Shown here piece by piece: positions 9,521-21,267 of a stretch of DNA of 64,000 nt. The position numbers and the translations under genes were made by a program. Under the pieces are notes generated by a model. The model had not been told where the DNA came from. It did not search any database and saw only the letters and a program-made list of their open reading frames with translations. Source of the DNA: Polytrichum commune (taxonomy: Eukaryota; Streptophyta; Polytrichopsida; Polytrichales; Polytrichaceae); NCBI GenBank assembly GCA_950295325.1, contig OX485807.1, positions 38,222,440 through 38,286,439 on the forward strand. The letters run 5' to 3'. Position 1 is the stretch's first letter. Each line of letters starts with the position of its first letter.

Positions 9521-12500
9521 ACGTTAGTTGATTCATGGATCTTGTATCAAGAGTTGCAAAGGTAATGGTAAAATGTTTTCAACCATGGTATCTACATGAT
9601 AAGCACATTCTCGATAAAAACAAGTAATAGGACAAAAACCTCAGAGGTTTATGTTGGGTTTTGATAAAATCAAAGGAATCGTAATAGGACCCAAAAAAGA
9701 AACAACAACTACCAACATTCACACCTCGACGTTGCATTCGAAGTGAGGATGTGCAAATTTGAAAACAAATTGAAGATTAGCCCACATTCTAGTGGCATTC
9801 TCAATCGGAATACTCTTTTAAACATAACAATGAAAAGAGAGACAAATGAATATGAAGGAAGTTGAGAAGTTGAGGAACAAAGATGAGTTTGAAGTCATCA
9901 ATGGGAAATTGGGCAACCACGCACCTACAATCAAAGCAAGCACAATATAGCAAAGACTTCAACGAAATCATATGGCCGAAGAATGAAGGTAGTAGAACCC
10001 AAAGGGAAGAGAAGGTTACCCAAAGTCTTCAAAGGTCAAGAGAGGATGACCTTTGGGAACCAAAGGGTGGCATCTATTGGTCACCAAAAGTTGCACCCTT
10101 ACATGGAAACTTACTCATGTACGTGAATACTTACATTGATTGAAGCCATACATGAGTCCTACATACATTGGTCCTATATAATACACACAACGTGCTTCTT
10201 GTACATACACATACATTAGCCCAACTTAATCAACTTGTGTATTTGAACGCAATCATTGAATGTTGTGGAACATCGCACTCATGCAATACGATTGCATGAT
10301 TGGTCGAGTAGTTCTTGAGAAGTCTTGTAGCTTAGACTAGATAGTTTTGAAGGGTGTCCAAAATCCATTTGTAACTAAATTGCAACACTCGAACTCATGC
10401 ATCATGGATAACCAAATAAGGAGAACGGGCTCATACTCACGTCTGTATCCATCATGCCAACATTCATGTCTCTTTCTTTTTGTTCCTTTCCTTGGAACAC
10501 TTGAGACTCCTTGTCTCGTAAGTTAGGGTTTGTCATGTAGTTTCACAAGCCACATGGCCAACCTAAATCCCTCAACTACATAAAAACACATGGCAATCTC
10601 AACTCCCGTTCACAAAAATATTGTTTTCAAGAGTGTAGGGTATACATATATATCAATTAACAAAAGATGCCTCTCACACGAGCATGTGAACTTTTTTTGT
10701 AAGTTAGATCGCTAACCTCACATGCACAGATGTTCAATACTTGGTCTCTAATGTGCAACACGTACAACCATAGATGTGGCACAACCCAAAGTTAGTCTAC
10801 AATTCTTCCAAAGCTTTACATCATCAATGCTTGGGTCACTCTACTGTACCCAAGCATATAATGTACCAACTATGTAAGTTGCAACATTATATTGCATAAT
10901 CATTGATGAGTGCTCAATGATTTTGTGCTTATTTCACCTTTTAATTGGCATTTAGATAATTTTGGACTTTTGTTGAGTTTGGACTTAAGCAAGTACTTTT
11001 TGAAAATGTGAACACTCATGTTTCAAGTGTTTTTGTTTTTGTACTTGTCATGTAGCCATTATGTAGGTGATTATATACTAAAAGACCGTGGACACGATGT
11101 GTGTAGACATTTGACATCACAGTGGATATATTAAACTATATGTGCAACATCAAGATAGTCTAAATTGGCCAGAAAGGTTTGGCATTACCTAAGTATCATG
11201 TTTTTGGGTAAAGTGAAAGCAATGTTTCTAATGGAATCATGTTCTATTCACAAGTGGATGTAACATAGAATATATTCACAAACACACCTATGCACACTTA
11301 ATCATGTGCATTGATCAAGGGACATGGGGTAAGTTCTAAGATATGGGAGGAAAGTCCTACCTTTAATACAATTGCAATGGAGCAGTGCCAAGTAGTGTCC
11401 ATAACGCTCTTGAAATATGTAAACTTGAGATGAGGCCCCAATAATCCTCAATTTTTGGAGGTAAGATTTTGTTTCATATTTTGGGTTTTTTTGTTGTTGA
11501 ATATGAATTCCAAATTATGAAATCTTGTTTGCACAATTGAGCTACATACATTTGTTGATTACACATATTCTCCTATGGACCTCTTACACCATTTGGAAAA
11601 AGCTTATTAAAATGTGTCCAAATCTTTTGAATAAATACCTCAAAATCACAAAATTGTTTTTGGAGGCGGTGCATTATATGTTTCTTGGATTTTCCTAGTG
11701 AGACACAATTCAAGTTCAGTTTGTATATGCAAGTGAGCTCCAAAATCATGTTGATGACATGGTCATTCAAGTTCCACAGAACTTGCAATTTGAAGTTAAT
11801 TCATAATCTTTGGCGATGAATTAGGACATCTCTCTCTAATATCCCACAATCAATATCTACATTATCAAGCTTGTGGAATGTGATGGTTTCACAATGTTTT
11901 GGCAATTGTGAAAAGATAAACTAAGTAAAATTCAATGAAATTGTGCCAAGATTCTTCAAAAATAATTGCAATCGATTTTAGCATTATATACAACTGGACA
12001 GCTATACACCTATGGTGTTTTTGAGTGGTATAAGACAAGGTTTGTAGCCAATAACATAGAGCAACGATACATGTGTTACAATGAGATTGGATCACGTGTT
12101 AAGAATTTAAACATTATCCTATGTTCATTAGTGAATATCATTGGAAGGGCATACATGCTATTTAAGAAACAATTAAATGAAATTCCACTTCAGACTCATA
12201 TAGTTTTTACAACCCAACTTCGATTATGAAACTTGAAATAACCTTTATGATTTGCAGTTGCTAACAAATTGTTGACCACGCGAGACAATTCTCGTCTAAC
12301 ATCCAAAAATGCATGTGAAGTTGAAGGTGTCAACAATAGTTGAATCACGCATCTTAGTTGCAAACACATCACCTGACTATTGTGCATTGCCATTTGAGCA
12401 CACGGACTCCAAGTCACTTAGAATGCGCATGTTAATCCCCCCCTAATTTTGTCATTACCATCAACTTTTGGTTATTCTAAATTGGTGTACATGACATGCT

Positions 12501-13040
12501 AACCAAAATTTCTCGTTGTCCATCAACTACTCATGTTAGAAAATGCCTTTCTTTGTAGGTCTTGGCCGTTGCAAATTATGGTAAGGAGTGTCTTATAAAT
12601 CTCAAATAGCCGATCCTAAAAAAATATAGAAAGATGAGAAAAATTTGGAGTTGTTTGAGAGCCCTCCGGCCATAAAACCTATCCCTAGAAAACAAAGGTA
12701 ACATTATTGCCACCTTGCAATTGTTATGTCCAATTCGCCCTTCAAGCATTGTCCCAATTGGATTGAATTCGGATAGGAAGTGCCATCTTCAAAACGAAAA
12801 CCAAGATCTTCATTATCAACACATATTTTCAAGTCATACATTGTTGAATATCATTCCCGCCAAAGTGACTGAAGAATGATATGTGCTCTTCCACTTGCAC
12901 GTGGGGTTAAATTCTCATGCCTACAAGCAACGGGATGTTATTCCCATTGTGCAATTTTACTCTCACCCATGCCATACAACAAAAGAAAGTAAAAAGAAAA
13001 AAAGAAACCAAGTATTGATGGGAAAGAAAGGAGAATCATC
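9521..13040. other. Gene-free AT-rich stretch
   Basis: No exon series, domain, terminal inverted repeats or tandem structure that I can support. Short minus-strand frames around 11.6-12.4 kb have no recognisable family. Confidence 0.4.
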
Positions 13041-13044
13041 AAAT

Positions 13045-13275
13045 ACAAGCGAGTATCTCATTCATCCAAATTGGAAAACTCAACTCTCTATAGGTTTGTT
13101 GCCGATTCGTCTCCAATGACTAACTTCGAGCAAACTAATTCAGGGTCTTTAAAACCAATTCCGATGTCAAAATAAACTTCTAAACAAAAAGGGTAGCATC
13201 CGGGTTACATGTTGGTTTGGGGCTTTTTTTTTTAATGTTGGATGGATGGATGGATGAATGAGAGGTACGCTCATC
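13045..13275 (+). repeat. Small MITE-like family J, copy 1
   Basis: Left end GAGTATCTCATTCATCCAAA and right end ATGAATGAGAGGTACGCTC are imperfect inverted repeats. The inside (TAGGTTTGTTG.CGATTC, AAACTAATTC.GGGTCTT, then CAATT.CGAT and TCAAA blocks) matches 27626-27821 and, more weakly, 21100-21265. A GGAT microsatellite lies at the right end. Confidence 0.5.
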
Positions 13276-13560
13276 CACGACAATAAGAGAATTCCGTCAC
13301 TCCGTGCCGTGCCGATGATGGTACGCCACTTCAAAGCATGGGAAGTTTAACGGAGTAACTTTGCAGGCTCCGTTGACTTTGTCAAAACATGGTGTAAGTC
13401 ATCACCGGTGGTGATACGGTCGTGAGCAGGCATCGAATAAAATAAAATAAAATGAGATGAAAGGGAATCATTAATACGATGTGATTCACTTGCCATCACG
13501 GGTGTTTGGTACTTGTTTATCTTATTATACTACATTGGTTTATGCAACATCAAACACAAA

Positions 13561-13575
13561 CCCCCCCCCCCCCCC
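13561..13575 (+). repeat. C15 homopolymer
   Basis: Fifteen consecutive C. A second, longer run lies about 170 bp downstream. Confidence 0.9.
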
Positions 13576-13742
13576 TCCTCAAAAAAACAAAACAACAAAC
13601 ACCATCATGATACCAAGCATAAACACCTCACCCAAGCTCGACCTTAATTAGTGTGGGGCCTTCAACTCAACAACAAGGGGCTCGTTGTCGAGTCGAGACG
13701 TTAAGCTAACACGATGAAGCCAACCGGTTGTCCTCATGCAAG

Positions 13743-13759
13743 CCCCCCCCCCCCCCCCC
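13743..13759 (+). repeat. C17 homopolymer
   Basis: Seventeen consecutive C, followed by TCCCCTCCC. Confidence 0.9.
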
Positions 13760-14287
13760 TCCCCTCCCAAATAAAACAAAAAAATAAGATGTGGGCTCCA
13801 TCGTTTGTTGATCTAACTTAACAATTGGCAAAGACACGCTTGGTCAATGTGTGTTATTTGGACCCTTTTTCTTTTCTCTCAACACCTGTTTTTTTGTACA
13901 AATAAATGAATTAATAACCCAAATGGCCTTACCATGCTCAAGAATTCTCTTGGTACATGATGGGGTTTACTGCCTACCTTGCAGTGGGTGGGCTCTTGGC
14001 TTCTTACTTACTTAGCTAGTGTGTTTTTTATCAAGTAGAGAGAAGATTTCACAGCAAGAATCGAAATTGCCAACCACTTCATTTGGAAATGTGTGTACCT
14101 CTCCACTATCACACGGTAGTTTTGGGTCATCTCGGACCTCGTCTTGTATAATACGAAACACGCAATTAGTGTGAGATGATGAACAAATCCAAATCGTGTC
14201 CGTGTTTTGGGGCGACAACACATGTATAATAAGCATGGGTCGTCGGGCACACTAAGGTGTTAACAACTTATAATAAAGTTCATAGTG

Positions 14288-14701
14288 AGGCCGGTGTAGA
14301 CTATGGTGAAGAAGTGCACCGGTCAGTCAAGAATTCCAACCCAAGACAAAGTTATTTGCGGAAACGGTTGGCATCGTGGACAAGATGGTAAGATTAAAAA
14401 TATATATATATATATATATAACACTTTGACTTGGAATTCTCTAGAGGCCAAGTTTCATGTTTGAGGGTTTGAAGGTGCCCAAGAAACTTGGCCTCTAGAG
14501 AACTCCCCTGTCAAAAAAAATGTTATCATATTGAAAACCGGGTCATTTTTTCATCCATGTTTGAAGTTCTCCACCGGAGAAGTCTTGGATGTAGTGTAAA
14601 CCCCGGCCAGTGAAGAACCCATGTCGAAGCCAATTGCATTGCTCCATTTCCCTAAAATTCCTTCACGAGTGCACTTTCTTCACCGTATTCTAAACTGGCC
14701 C
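14288..14701 (+). mobile_element. Harbinger-like MITE family B, copy 2
   Basis: Ends GGCCGGTGTAGACTATGGTG and CACCGTATTCTAAACTGGCC are inverted. Right flank TAA, left flank TGA, an imperfect 3-bp duplication. Internal palindrome at about 14441-14508: TTCTCTAGAGGCCAAGTTTC and GAAACTTGGCCTCTAGAGAA flank a 23-base loop. A (TA)n microsatellite lies at 14401-14420. Confidence 0.75.
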
Positions 14702-15039
14702 TAAGATGTGACAATGTTATTAGAGGAGTATTGAATGTTCAAATGAGGCATAATAAGGAATAGTATTAGTTCGAGAATGTTTATGAGAATGTTATTATAT
14801 CCTAAGACCCGTGCATAATGACATAATGAGTTTTCTTATTCTTTTCTTATTATCCATTGCATGTGGGAATATATGGAGGCCAACATGTCATATAAGATAT
14901 CATTGGATTCAGATTCATGAGTTCTTTGCAACAATACCAAATTCATCGATGGAGTGAGATGTGTGAAAGAAAAACAAGCATAATAAACTAAAATGAAGTG
15001 CATGGTATAATGCGCATGTCGTCCTAGGGCCCGTGGCCA

Positions 15040-15198
15040 TTTGCTTCATAATTTTTTGAAGCTTGTATGAATATCTTATGCATTATCAAAAGTGAAAGAT
15101 CCCCGTGCTCGTTAAGTGGCTATGTAGGTCTCGCCACTTTTTTTAAGACTATTGAGCCTAAAATTGGATAACACGTACATGTGTTTTTGGTGTATGTT
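15040..15198 (+). repeat. Dispersed repeat family G, partial copy 3
   Basis: Carries the CTTCATAATTTTTTGAAGC, ATCTTATGCATTATCAAA and GTGCTCGTTAAGTGG blocks of the family. It is interrupted by the element starting at 15202. Confidence 0.45.
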
Positions 15199-15201
15199 CT
15201 T

Positions 15202-15596
15202 AGAGCATCCTCAGTCGGTCTAGGTAAAGCTCACTGCAAACCAAGACCTATCTTGCTTAAAATTGCTCAAAATTTAGAGGGAGTGCACCAAATCTTGCTT
15301 AAAAATGGATAGATCCTCCCACACTCCCTCTAAATGTCAAAAATTTGGAGGGAGTGTGGGAGGATCTTTCCATTTAAAGCAAGATTTGGTGCACTCCCTC
15401 TAAATTTTGAAAATGTGGTGTTTTCAATGAGGAATTTCACCTACGTCAAATTTTTACAATTCTTTGTTCTTGAGAAATATCTCACGTTTATTTAGGTGCG
15501 CTTCTAATGATGGTAAATTCAGTTTCTAATTTTAGGTCAGTCAAAAGATAGGTTTTGGTTTGCAGTGAGCTTTACCTAGACCGACTGAGGATGCTC
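15202..15596. mobile_element. Harbinger-like foldback MITE (family I) with long internal hairpin
   Basis: Terminal inverted repeats of about 50 bp: GAGCATCCTCAGTCGGTCTA at the left and TAGACCGACTGAGGATGCTC at the right, extended by GGTAAAGCTCACTGCAAACC and its complement. Target duplication TTA at 15199-15201 and 15597-15599, as expected of PIF/Harbinger. The centre holds a second inverted repeat with arms of about 70 bp. No protein. Only one copy in this window. Confidence 0.85.
15264..15411. repeat. Long hairpin inside the family I MITE
   Basis: Left arm about 15264-15334, right arm about 15341-15411, short loop. The arms agree except for a few positions around AAAATGGATAG / TTAAATGGAAAG and one base near the loop. 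Key matching blocks: AGAGGGAGTGCACCAAATCT with AGATTTGGTGCACTCCCTCT, and ATCCTCCCACACTCCCTC with GAGGGAGTGTGGGAGGAT. Transcription would give a long near-perfect duplex. Confidence 0.85.
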
Positions 15597-15599
15597 TTA

Positions 15600-16137
15600 G
15601 ATGTACACTTAACCACATATCACTCAAATCCGGTTTTGATTAAGCTCATTGTTTGCTTGTGGCCTATATGTTCTTAGGGGAAAATGGTGATAATCCCAAA
15701 CCACGAGATTGCTTCGTAAAAGGCCCTCCTTAGATGAGGAATCAAAAGTTAATGCAACAAGAAAAATGGACAGATTCAACCCATTAAGGTTGAATCTACA
15801 TTGATTTGTGTAATTAGGTTGCCCCGCACTAATTCATCCACACTCCACACTATTTTGAATATCATTTGCAGCAAAATATAGGAAGTACACTTATTTGTTA
15901 TGGTTGCTACACAAATGAATAAACAAGGTTGTCAGTTTTGTAATCTAATTTTGACCCAACGTAATTTGCATGAGTAAAGACACAAACTATTCCCGAAAGT
16001 TAACATAATTACATGGATCAATACATCTTGTTTAGGCCTCTCTGCTTACCCTAAAATATGTTAGTTTGTCTAAGCTGTAGAATCAACACACCCTTGTGTA
16101 AACAATGTTTCCAACAACTGCTTTGTTAACAAAAATC
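15600..16137. other. Gene-free spacer
   Basis: AT-rich, no gene or repeat structure recognised. Confidence 0.4.
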
Positions 16138-16140
16138 TTA

Positions 16141-16607
16141 GGGCCACTTCACACACGAGATTGAGAGCCCATGACCATTACATTTCAAGCACTCTCATTG
16201 GCGGAAAAGGCGGAGGGACCAACGGAGTATATGAATGCAAGATGGATGTAAAGTCTACATGGATTCCTACATGGCATCAAATGGATCATGTTTCATGGTC
16301 ACTTGGACTATTTTTATAAACCACCTCTTGGAGATAGGCGTAACACAAAACCAGGAGACCATGGCACTCCGAATGCTCACAACCGTTGATTTATTCTATT
16401 TTATCATGTGCGAGGACCCGCATGAATAGAAATTCATTGAAATAGCAGTTAGTTGAGGGCCTGGTCACATATGACTTCACACTACACTTGAGGGTCCGTG
16501 ACCACACTACATGATTTTGGAGGTGTATTGAGACGGCCGTTGGACACTTTCTTTTGGGCTCTCACCGTTTCATGGTCATGGCTCTTGGCTCGTGTGTGAA
16601 GTGGCCC
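16141..16607 (+). mobile_element. Harbinger-like MITE family A, copy 2 (467 bp)
   Basis: Ends GGGCCACTTCACACACGAG and CTCGTGTGTGAAGTGGCCC are perfect inverted repeats. Target duplication TTA at 16138-16140 and 16608-16610. The inside is near-identical in order to 29574-30073. The open frame at 16235-16429 is also in that copy but reflects recent common origin, not a gene. Confidence 0.9.
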
Positions 16608-16610
16608 TTA

Positions 16611-17565
16611 GTACGAATCCTAGTAAACTAGTCATGCCAATTTTTAAAGCATATCGTGTGGGACTTTTTTTTTTAGCTGACAAAAGTTACACAATAGTAG
16701 TAGTAATAGTAAGCATAGAGGGTTGCATTGCATATAAATTATTGTTGTAAGTGACATGCTCAAGCCTTTTAGCTCCAACAAGGACATGTTAGTTTGGGGA
16801 GCCCCATAGAGTTAGAAATATAATAGTAGAAAGTGATGGGAGCAAGCTCGGGCAAGTAGGGGTTATGGGACCTAAAGGACGAATCTAGTCAATTTGGGTA
16901 AGATTCAAGTACATTAGTCGTGCTAATTTTATAAGCACGTTCTTTGGACTCATGGTCGTTGACACTAAGTTGAAGGATGAGTTTGATAATCGAGATTCTC
17001 AATATAGTATTTTAGTGCTAATTGGTAGTTGCGTTTCCAAATATAAAATTTGAATGTTATCGTCGATTCTTGCATACCTATGCATTTTCATGGTAACATA
17101 TAGTCACGATTTTGGAAGTTGTTGGAGTTTTCTTTAACAAAATACACATGAGAGCCTACCATTACTCAACACTGAGTGTTGTTGAGTGGGCCCTCGTAAT
17201 ATAACATCCATATGCTCATAAAGTTGTGCATGGAGACTCATATTTTTAATTGAACTCCCAACATATGATTGTTATGTTCCAAAGGCCCACGTCATTGGAC
17301 AATGGTATGAGCAAGGGAAGACCCAATAAATGCATAAGGTAAGAGGAGAAGAAGAAGGAAATGGGAAGGAGGGAGGAAGGAAGAAAGATGGATTCTATTT
17401 GCAACCATGCAACATTGTCTCTACGGTTTTCCCCCGTTGTTCCAAAAAGCAATCTTAAAGCCCATCTCAAGCCACGACATTTGGTCATTTAATCATACAA
17501 AGGGACCCATCATGCACGGGGTGGAAAAAGTACATGGTGAAGGAGCTTAAGAATGTTATGGTCCA
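16611..17565. other. Gene-free stretch
   Basis: No coding series. A purine-rich run (AAGAGGAGAAGAAGAAGGAA) lies near 17341. Nothing else recognised. Confidence 0.4.
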
Positions 17566-17915
17566 CCAAGACATGTGTATGTTATTTGGTTTGTTTTCCA
17601 TGCTCTCTAGCTTCTAGTGAATAGATCTACACCAAAATCATGATAAAGGATATCTACGATAAAGTGTCAAGAGAAATCAACCCTCCCCTTATTCAGTCAT
17701 GGTTACCAAAAGTGCATGTTTGTTGATTGCTTAACTAAACTCATAAGTTCCCCCAGTTGTGTTCACTGTTGAGTGTGTCATAGTCATTTGAAATCTGAAG
17801 ACGTAATCCAATACTTGCCTATACACATGTGGTTATGGTGTTTGTTCTTGGATCCTCGCCTACCCACGCACCCATCAAATGCAGGTGTCCGGTGAAGGAA
17901 AAGCGACCGAAGAAC
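17566..17915 (+). mobile_element. MITE family F, copy 2
   Basis: Family F order is present: ATGTTATTTGGTTTGTTTTC, CTCTAGCTTCTAGTGA, AACCCTCCCCTTA-type block, AGTGCATGTTTGTTGATT, GTTGAGTGTG, GAAGACGTAATCCAATA. The right end (GAACACCGG) is degraded. Confidence 0.55.
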
Positions 17916-17919
17916 ACCG

Positions 17920-18285
17920 GCACACCAACCTTTTTGGAAGACAAGGTGCATAATAAGTAGAGGTGCACCAAAAGGCTTGGGAGTAAGGTCGAGTCGAAAG
18001 GCTTCGTTGTTCCTTGCCAAACAAGGGGTGGCCTCCACCATTGCATGCGGGGGGTGGTGGGGCTCCTAACTTATGTGACTTATGAAGCCCGGACCCTTGG
18101 ATCTTAGTACTCGTCTTTACCCATCCTAGCCATCCCAACACTCTTCGGCGTTGGCCGTCGTTGTTGTTCGTTCTTGTATATAAAGCACATCATTCACTTG
18201 GCTCACGCTTCATCTTCACCTTTCATCGAATGTGATGACTTTTAAGGTTGATGGGTCTTAAATGCTCATTTTTTTCCAATTAGCC
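17920..18285 (+). other. GC-richer unassigned segment with a TATA-like motif
   Basis: Composition differs from its AT-rich surroundings and includes TTGTATATAAAGC near 18173. It could be an old promoter or LTR piece, but no ORF or paired repeat supports either. Confidence 0.25.
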
Positions 18286-18289
18286 CCAC

Positions 18290-18680
18290 TTCTCATAGGA
18301 TATGGGATAATCAACACGTGATTAGTATGGGATACTCAACAAATCCAAATCTAGGTCATAGTCATTTTTCTCGTAATTTTCAGAGTTTGTATGAATGTAT
18401 TGTTTATTGTCATGGTGAAGATTCTTGTGCTCAAGAAATGGTCACATATGTCCTTCAATCATGTCGATTGTTGAGTTTAGAATGGTTATCATTTTTTGAG
18501 GACGTAGTCCAATCTTTTTTGAATGCAAGTCTTCTTGGTGTTTGTTCCTGGGGCATCGGGTCATTTGACAATACGAACGGACACTTCATTCACGCCGGCC
18601 CCTTTAAATAGGGACCGGAGTTTCTATCTATCTGTTTGTTCCTACAACCACACCAAGCCACGTACCACTCAAATATAGGT
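18290..18680 (+). repeat. Dispersed repeat family G, copy 4
   Basis: Blocks TCTCATAGGATATGG, AACAAATCCAAATC, CTCGTAATTTTCAGAG, AGAATGGTTATCATTTTTTG and TAGTCCAATCTTTTTTGAA match the copies at 1.1-1.8 kb. An extra segment lies between 18545 and 18640. Confidence 0.5.
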
Positions 18681-18723
18681 GCCATGATAAGGACAGTGAC
18701 CTAACAAGGGTTGTCAACCTTCA

Positions 18724-19107
18724 ATAAGGTATGGTGGTGTTATTCAATTTGTTTTTCATGGTCTCCAACTTCTATTGATTAGATTTATGCAACAAAATTT
18801 GTGTTGTATTGGCAAATCTACAATGAATTTATCCCAAAAACAAACGAAAAAAACAAAATGAAAATTGGACCTCCTGTGGTTCAGTTATGATATTGAAAAT
18901 GCATGTGTGTTGGTTCTTCTAAATGATACCTAAGTCTTATGTTGACATCGTGTTGGCTATTGACTCTAGGGTGTTATCACATATTTTGGTCTATGTGCTC
19001 AAACACATGTCTTGTTGGGTTCCGTTCTCATATTTAACCTAGCCATGCACCCCTCAAATATATGTGTCTGATTAAGATAAATAACCAAATAAGGTAAGCA
19101 TACCTTA
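18724..19107 (+). mobile_element. MITE family F, copy 3
   Basis: Left end AAGGTATGGTGGTGTTATTC, internal CTCCAACTTCTATTGATTAG, GTGTTGTATTGGCAAATCT and CTCAAATATA.GTGTCTGATT blocks, right end AACCAAATAAGGTAAGC. The junction with the next copy is a small palindrome (AAGGTAAGCATACCTT). Confidence 0.65.
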
Positions 19108-19462
19108 GCTAGGATGAGAGAATAATTTGAAGGTTCAAGAGCAATATTCTATATCATTGTTGTGGGTGTAATTCAAGTAGTTTTCTTAATCAATCACTTG
19201 TTTGTGAATGGTGTGTGGTAAGGTGTGGATCTACAAGCATACAACATAACAACACACATTTGAAAGAGATTGGATTGTGTCCTGAAATTGAACTACCTAA
19301 TTTACACTCAATAATAAACCTAGTTGGGAGATGAAATTAGGGGAGGTCAAATTTCCGATTCGGATTTTGTTAATGCTTCGTCATATATTTGGGAATGCAA
19401 TGTAAATACAATCAATGGAGATGGAGAACAACCAAAACTAACCAAATAACATATGCTTGCCT
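19108..19462 (-). mobile_element. MITE family F, copy 4 (inverted)
   Basis: Minus-strand order of family F: GAAAGAGATTGGATTGTGTC, GGGGAGGTCAAATTTCCGAT, TTGTTAATGCTTCG, then CCAAATAACATATGC at the right. Head-to-tail with the next inverted copy. Confidence 0.55.
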
Positions 19463-19830
19463 TAAAGCATGCGGGTGTTAATCAATTACTTGTCTTCATT
19501 GGATCCCCTATATTTGATTGGAGTGTGCTTATGTGACGATTAAAGAACAAACACCATAAACACACATGTTTAAAAGAGATTGGACTACATCTTCGAATTT
19601 GACTTACTACTCCACGCTTAAATAATGTACACAATTGAGAACACCCATATATTCTGTAAAGAAATCAACAAGCATGCAGTTCCGATAACCGTAACTAAAT
19701 CAAGGGAGGTCCGATTATCAATCCGATTTTTGTTGATGCTTCACCGTAGACTTACTAATTGCAACATAAGTTTCGTTATTATATAAACCTAATTAGTAGA
19801 ACTTGGACAATACGAAAAAAAACACCCCGC
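19463..19830 (-). mobile_element. MITE family F, copy 5 (inverted)
   Basis: Minus-strand blocks AAAAGAGATTGGACTACATC, GGGAGGTCCGATTATCAATC and TTGTTGATGCTTCACCGTAG as in copy 4. Its start overlaps the palindromic boundary with copy 4. Confidence 0.5.
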
Positions 19831-20025
19831 TTACCTTACACACCAAATTTGCACTGCACTAGTACACGTACCTTTGAGAATACCATTTTGGGTCTGACAA
19901 TCTTGTCGCGTTGGAGGTTTAACTTACACAACACAACCATGAGCAGTGTGGGCCAGATTCTGATGATTGTCAGAGTTAACGTGTCTCACAACAACTTCGG
20001 AAGAATAACAGATAAGTTAGATATA

Positions 20026-20701
20026 AGGTAGAGAGGGTGCTTAAACCAACACTTTAAGCTATTGCACATACATATGGCCACATGGTTGGTATAAAAATAA
20101 AAAATTCGTATTGGTCTTTGTTATAAACATAGGTATAAAGAAAGAAAGAAAGAAAGAAAAATTAGCCTAGTTAGATATTTGATGAATATTCAAAGTCGAA
20201 AAGCACTAGCTTCCTTCAACCAATATATAGGTCCCGTGTATGATGAGGACTCCCACTTTCATTGCCTAGAATCAACACAACATAGTTGGGTACTAGACCC
20301 AAGCTAGATCACAGACCAACTAGTAACAGTGCGCAAAGCCACATGGCCACCTTCATGATCCCACCTAGTTCGCTTGCAAAACCATCGCCTTGCATCCTGG
20401 GTACCAACCCCCTTTGTGCTTTGTGGGCCTACTTTTGTGACTTTATGAATAGGCATTGACAAGCCACCCTAAACCCACCTTGAACCAACCCGAGATAGAG
20501 TGGAGCCCATTACCTACCCTACATGAAGGTAGTGGAGGCTGCTATGAGGTGGCGCCACTAATGGCACCTAAAACCATCACTCTATAGGCCCGGACACTCC
20601 TACACCACGGGGAACGGTTCAAGGTAGTAGAGTGTTGGTGATTGGGAGGCATTTATAGGTGTTGGGTTTGGGTAGGGTGTTGGTTTTAGCACCCTCTACC
20701 T
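20026..20701 (+). mobile_element. TIR element family E, copy 1
   Basis: Ends AGGTAGAGAGGGTGCTTAAA and TTTTAGCACCCTCTACCT are inverted repeats; TA flanks each side, so a TA target (mariner-type) is suggested. The inside matches 52349-53093 and the reverse of 25316-26044. Contains (GAAA)n near 20138. Non-coding. Confidence 0.75.
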
Positions 20702-20756
20702 TAGAGAGATAACTACACTGAATCACTAGTTATCCCAAGTGGAGTGTTGTTACTAT

Positions 20757-20935
20757 TCTTAGTTACACAATGCTACCAACTATATAATGAAACTGTAATA
20801 TATTACAAGGCAAAATTGTTTATGTTCTATAGTGTCCAAACAACCTATTGACCTTTCGTTAGTAAGTTAAACATTGAACTCCCGAGTAAGATGTTATTGC
20901 ATTATGTAACCCTGAATAGTTACACGCACTAATTG
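20757..20935 (+). repeat. Fragment related to the mariner-like MITE at 32081
   Basis: Shares GTTCTATA.TGTCCAAAC.ACC and ACCTTTCGTTAGTAA-type blocks with 32170-32230. Ends are not clear. Confidence 0.35.
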
Positions 20936-21099
20936 GGATAATTTTGATGGAATCCAATCCTCGGTTGGATAGTAAGTCGTGAATGAATCTTACGTATCTA
21001 TTAAGCTTTGTTACAACAGTTGGTCATTATTTGTCTTAGTTTTCTCCAAGTTGCACCAAAGGTTATTGATCAAACATTCATAGAAGTGGATGAGAGAGG

Positions 21100-21265
21100 G
21101 GTTAATCACATAAGAGTGTACCTCTCGTCCATCCAACGTACAAACTTGACTCCTATATGTTCGTAATTGTTGCATTTTTAGTTACTTAAAATAGACTAAT
21201 TTGGAGTCTTTCAAGTTGATTTTGATGTCGACTCAATTTAATGTAGTGAAAAGAAAAAGTAAAAA
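21100..21265 (+). repeat. Family J, partial copy
   Basis: Begins GAGTGTACCTCTCGTCCATCC and carries the TGACTCCTATATGTT and AGACTAATTTGGAGTCTTTC blocks of family J. It meets the LINE tail at about 21268. Confidence 0.35.
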
Positions 21266-21267
21266 TA

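Larger units (their letters stand above)
13276..14287. other. Gene-free stretch with low-complexity tracts
   Basis: Holds a short (AAAAT)n near 13437 and two long C runs (see separate entries). No gene seen. Confidence 0.5.

Noticed and set aside
16235-16429. Open frame shared with 29700-29891
   Set aside because: Inside family A MITEs; similarity comes from recent copying.
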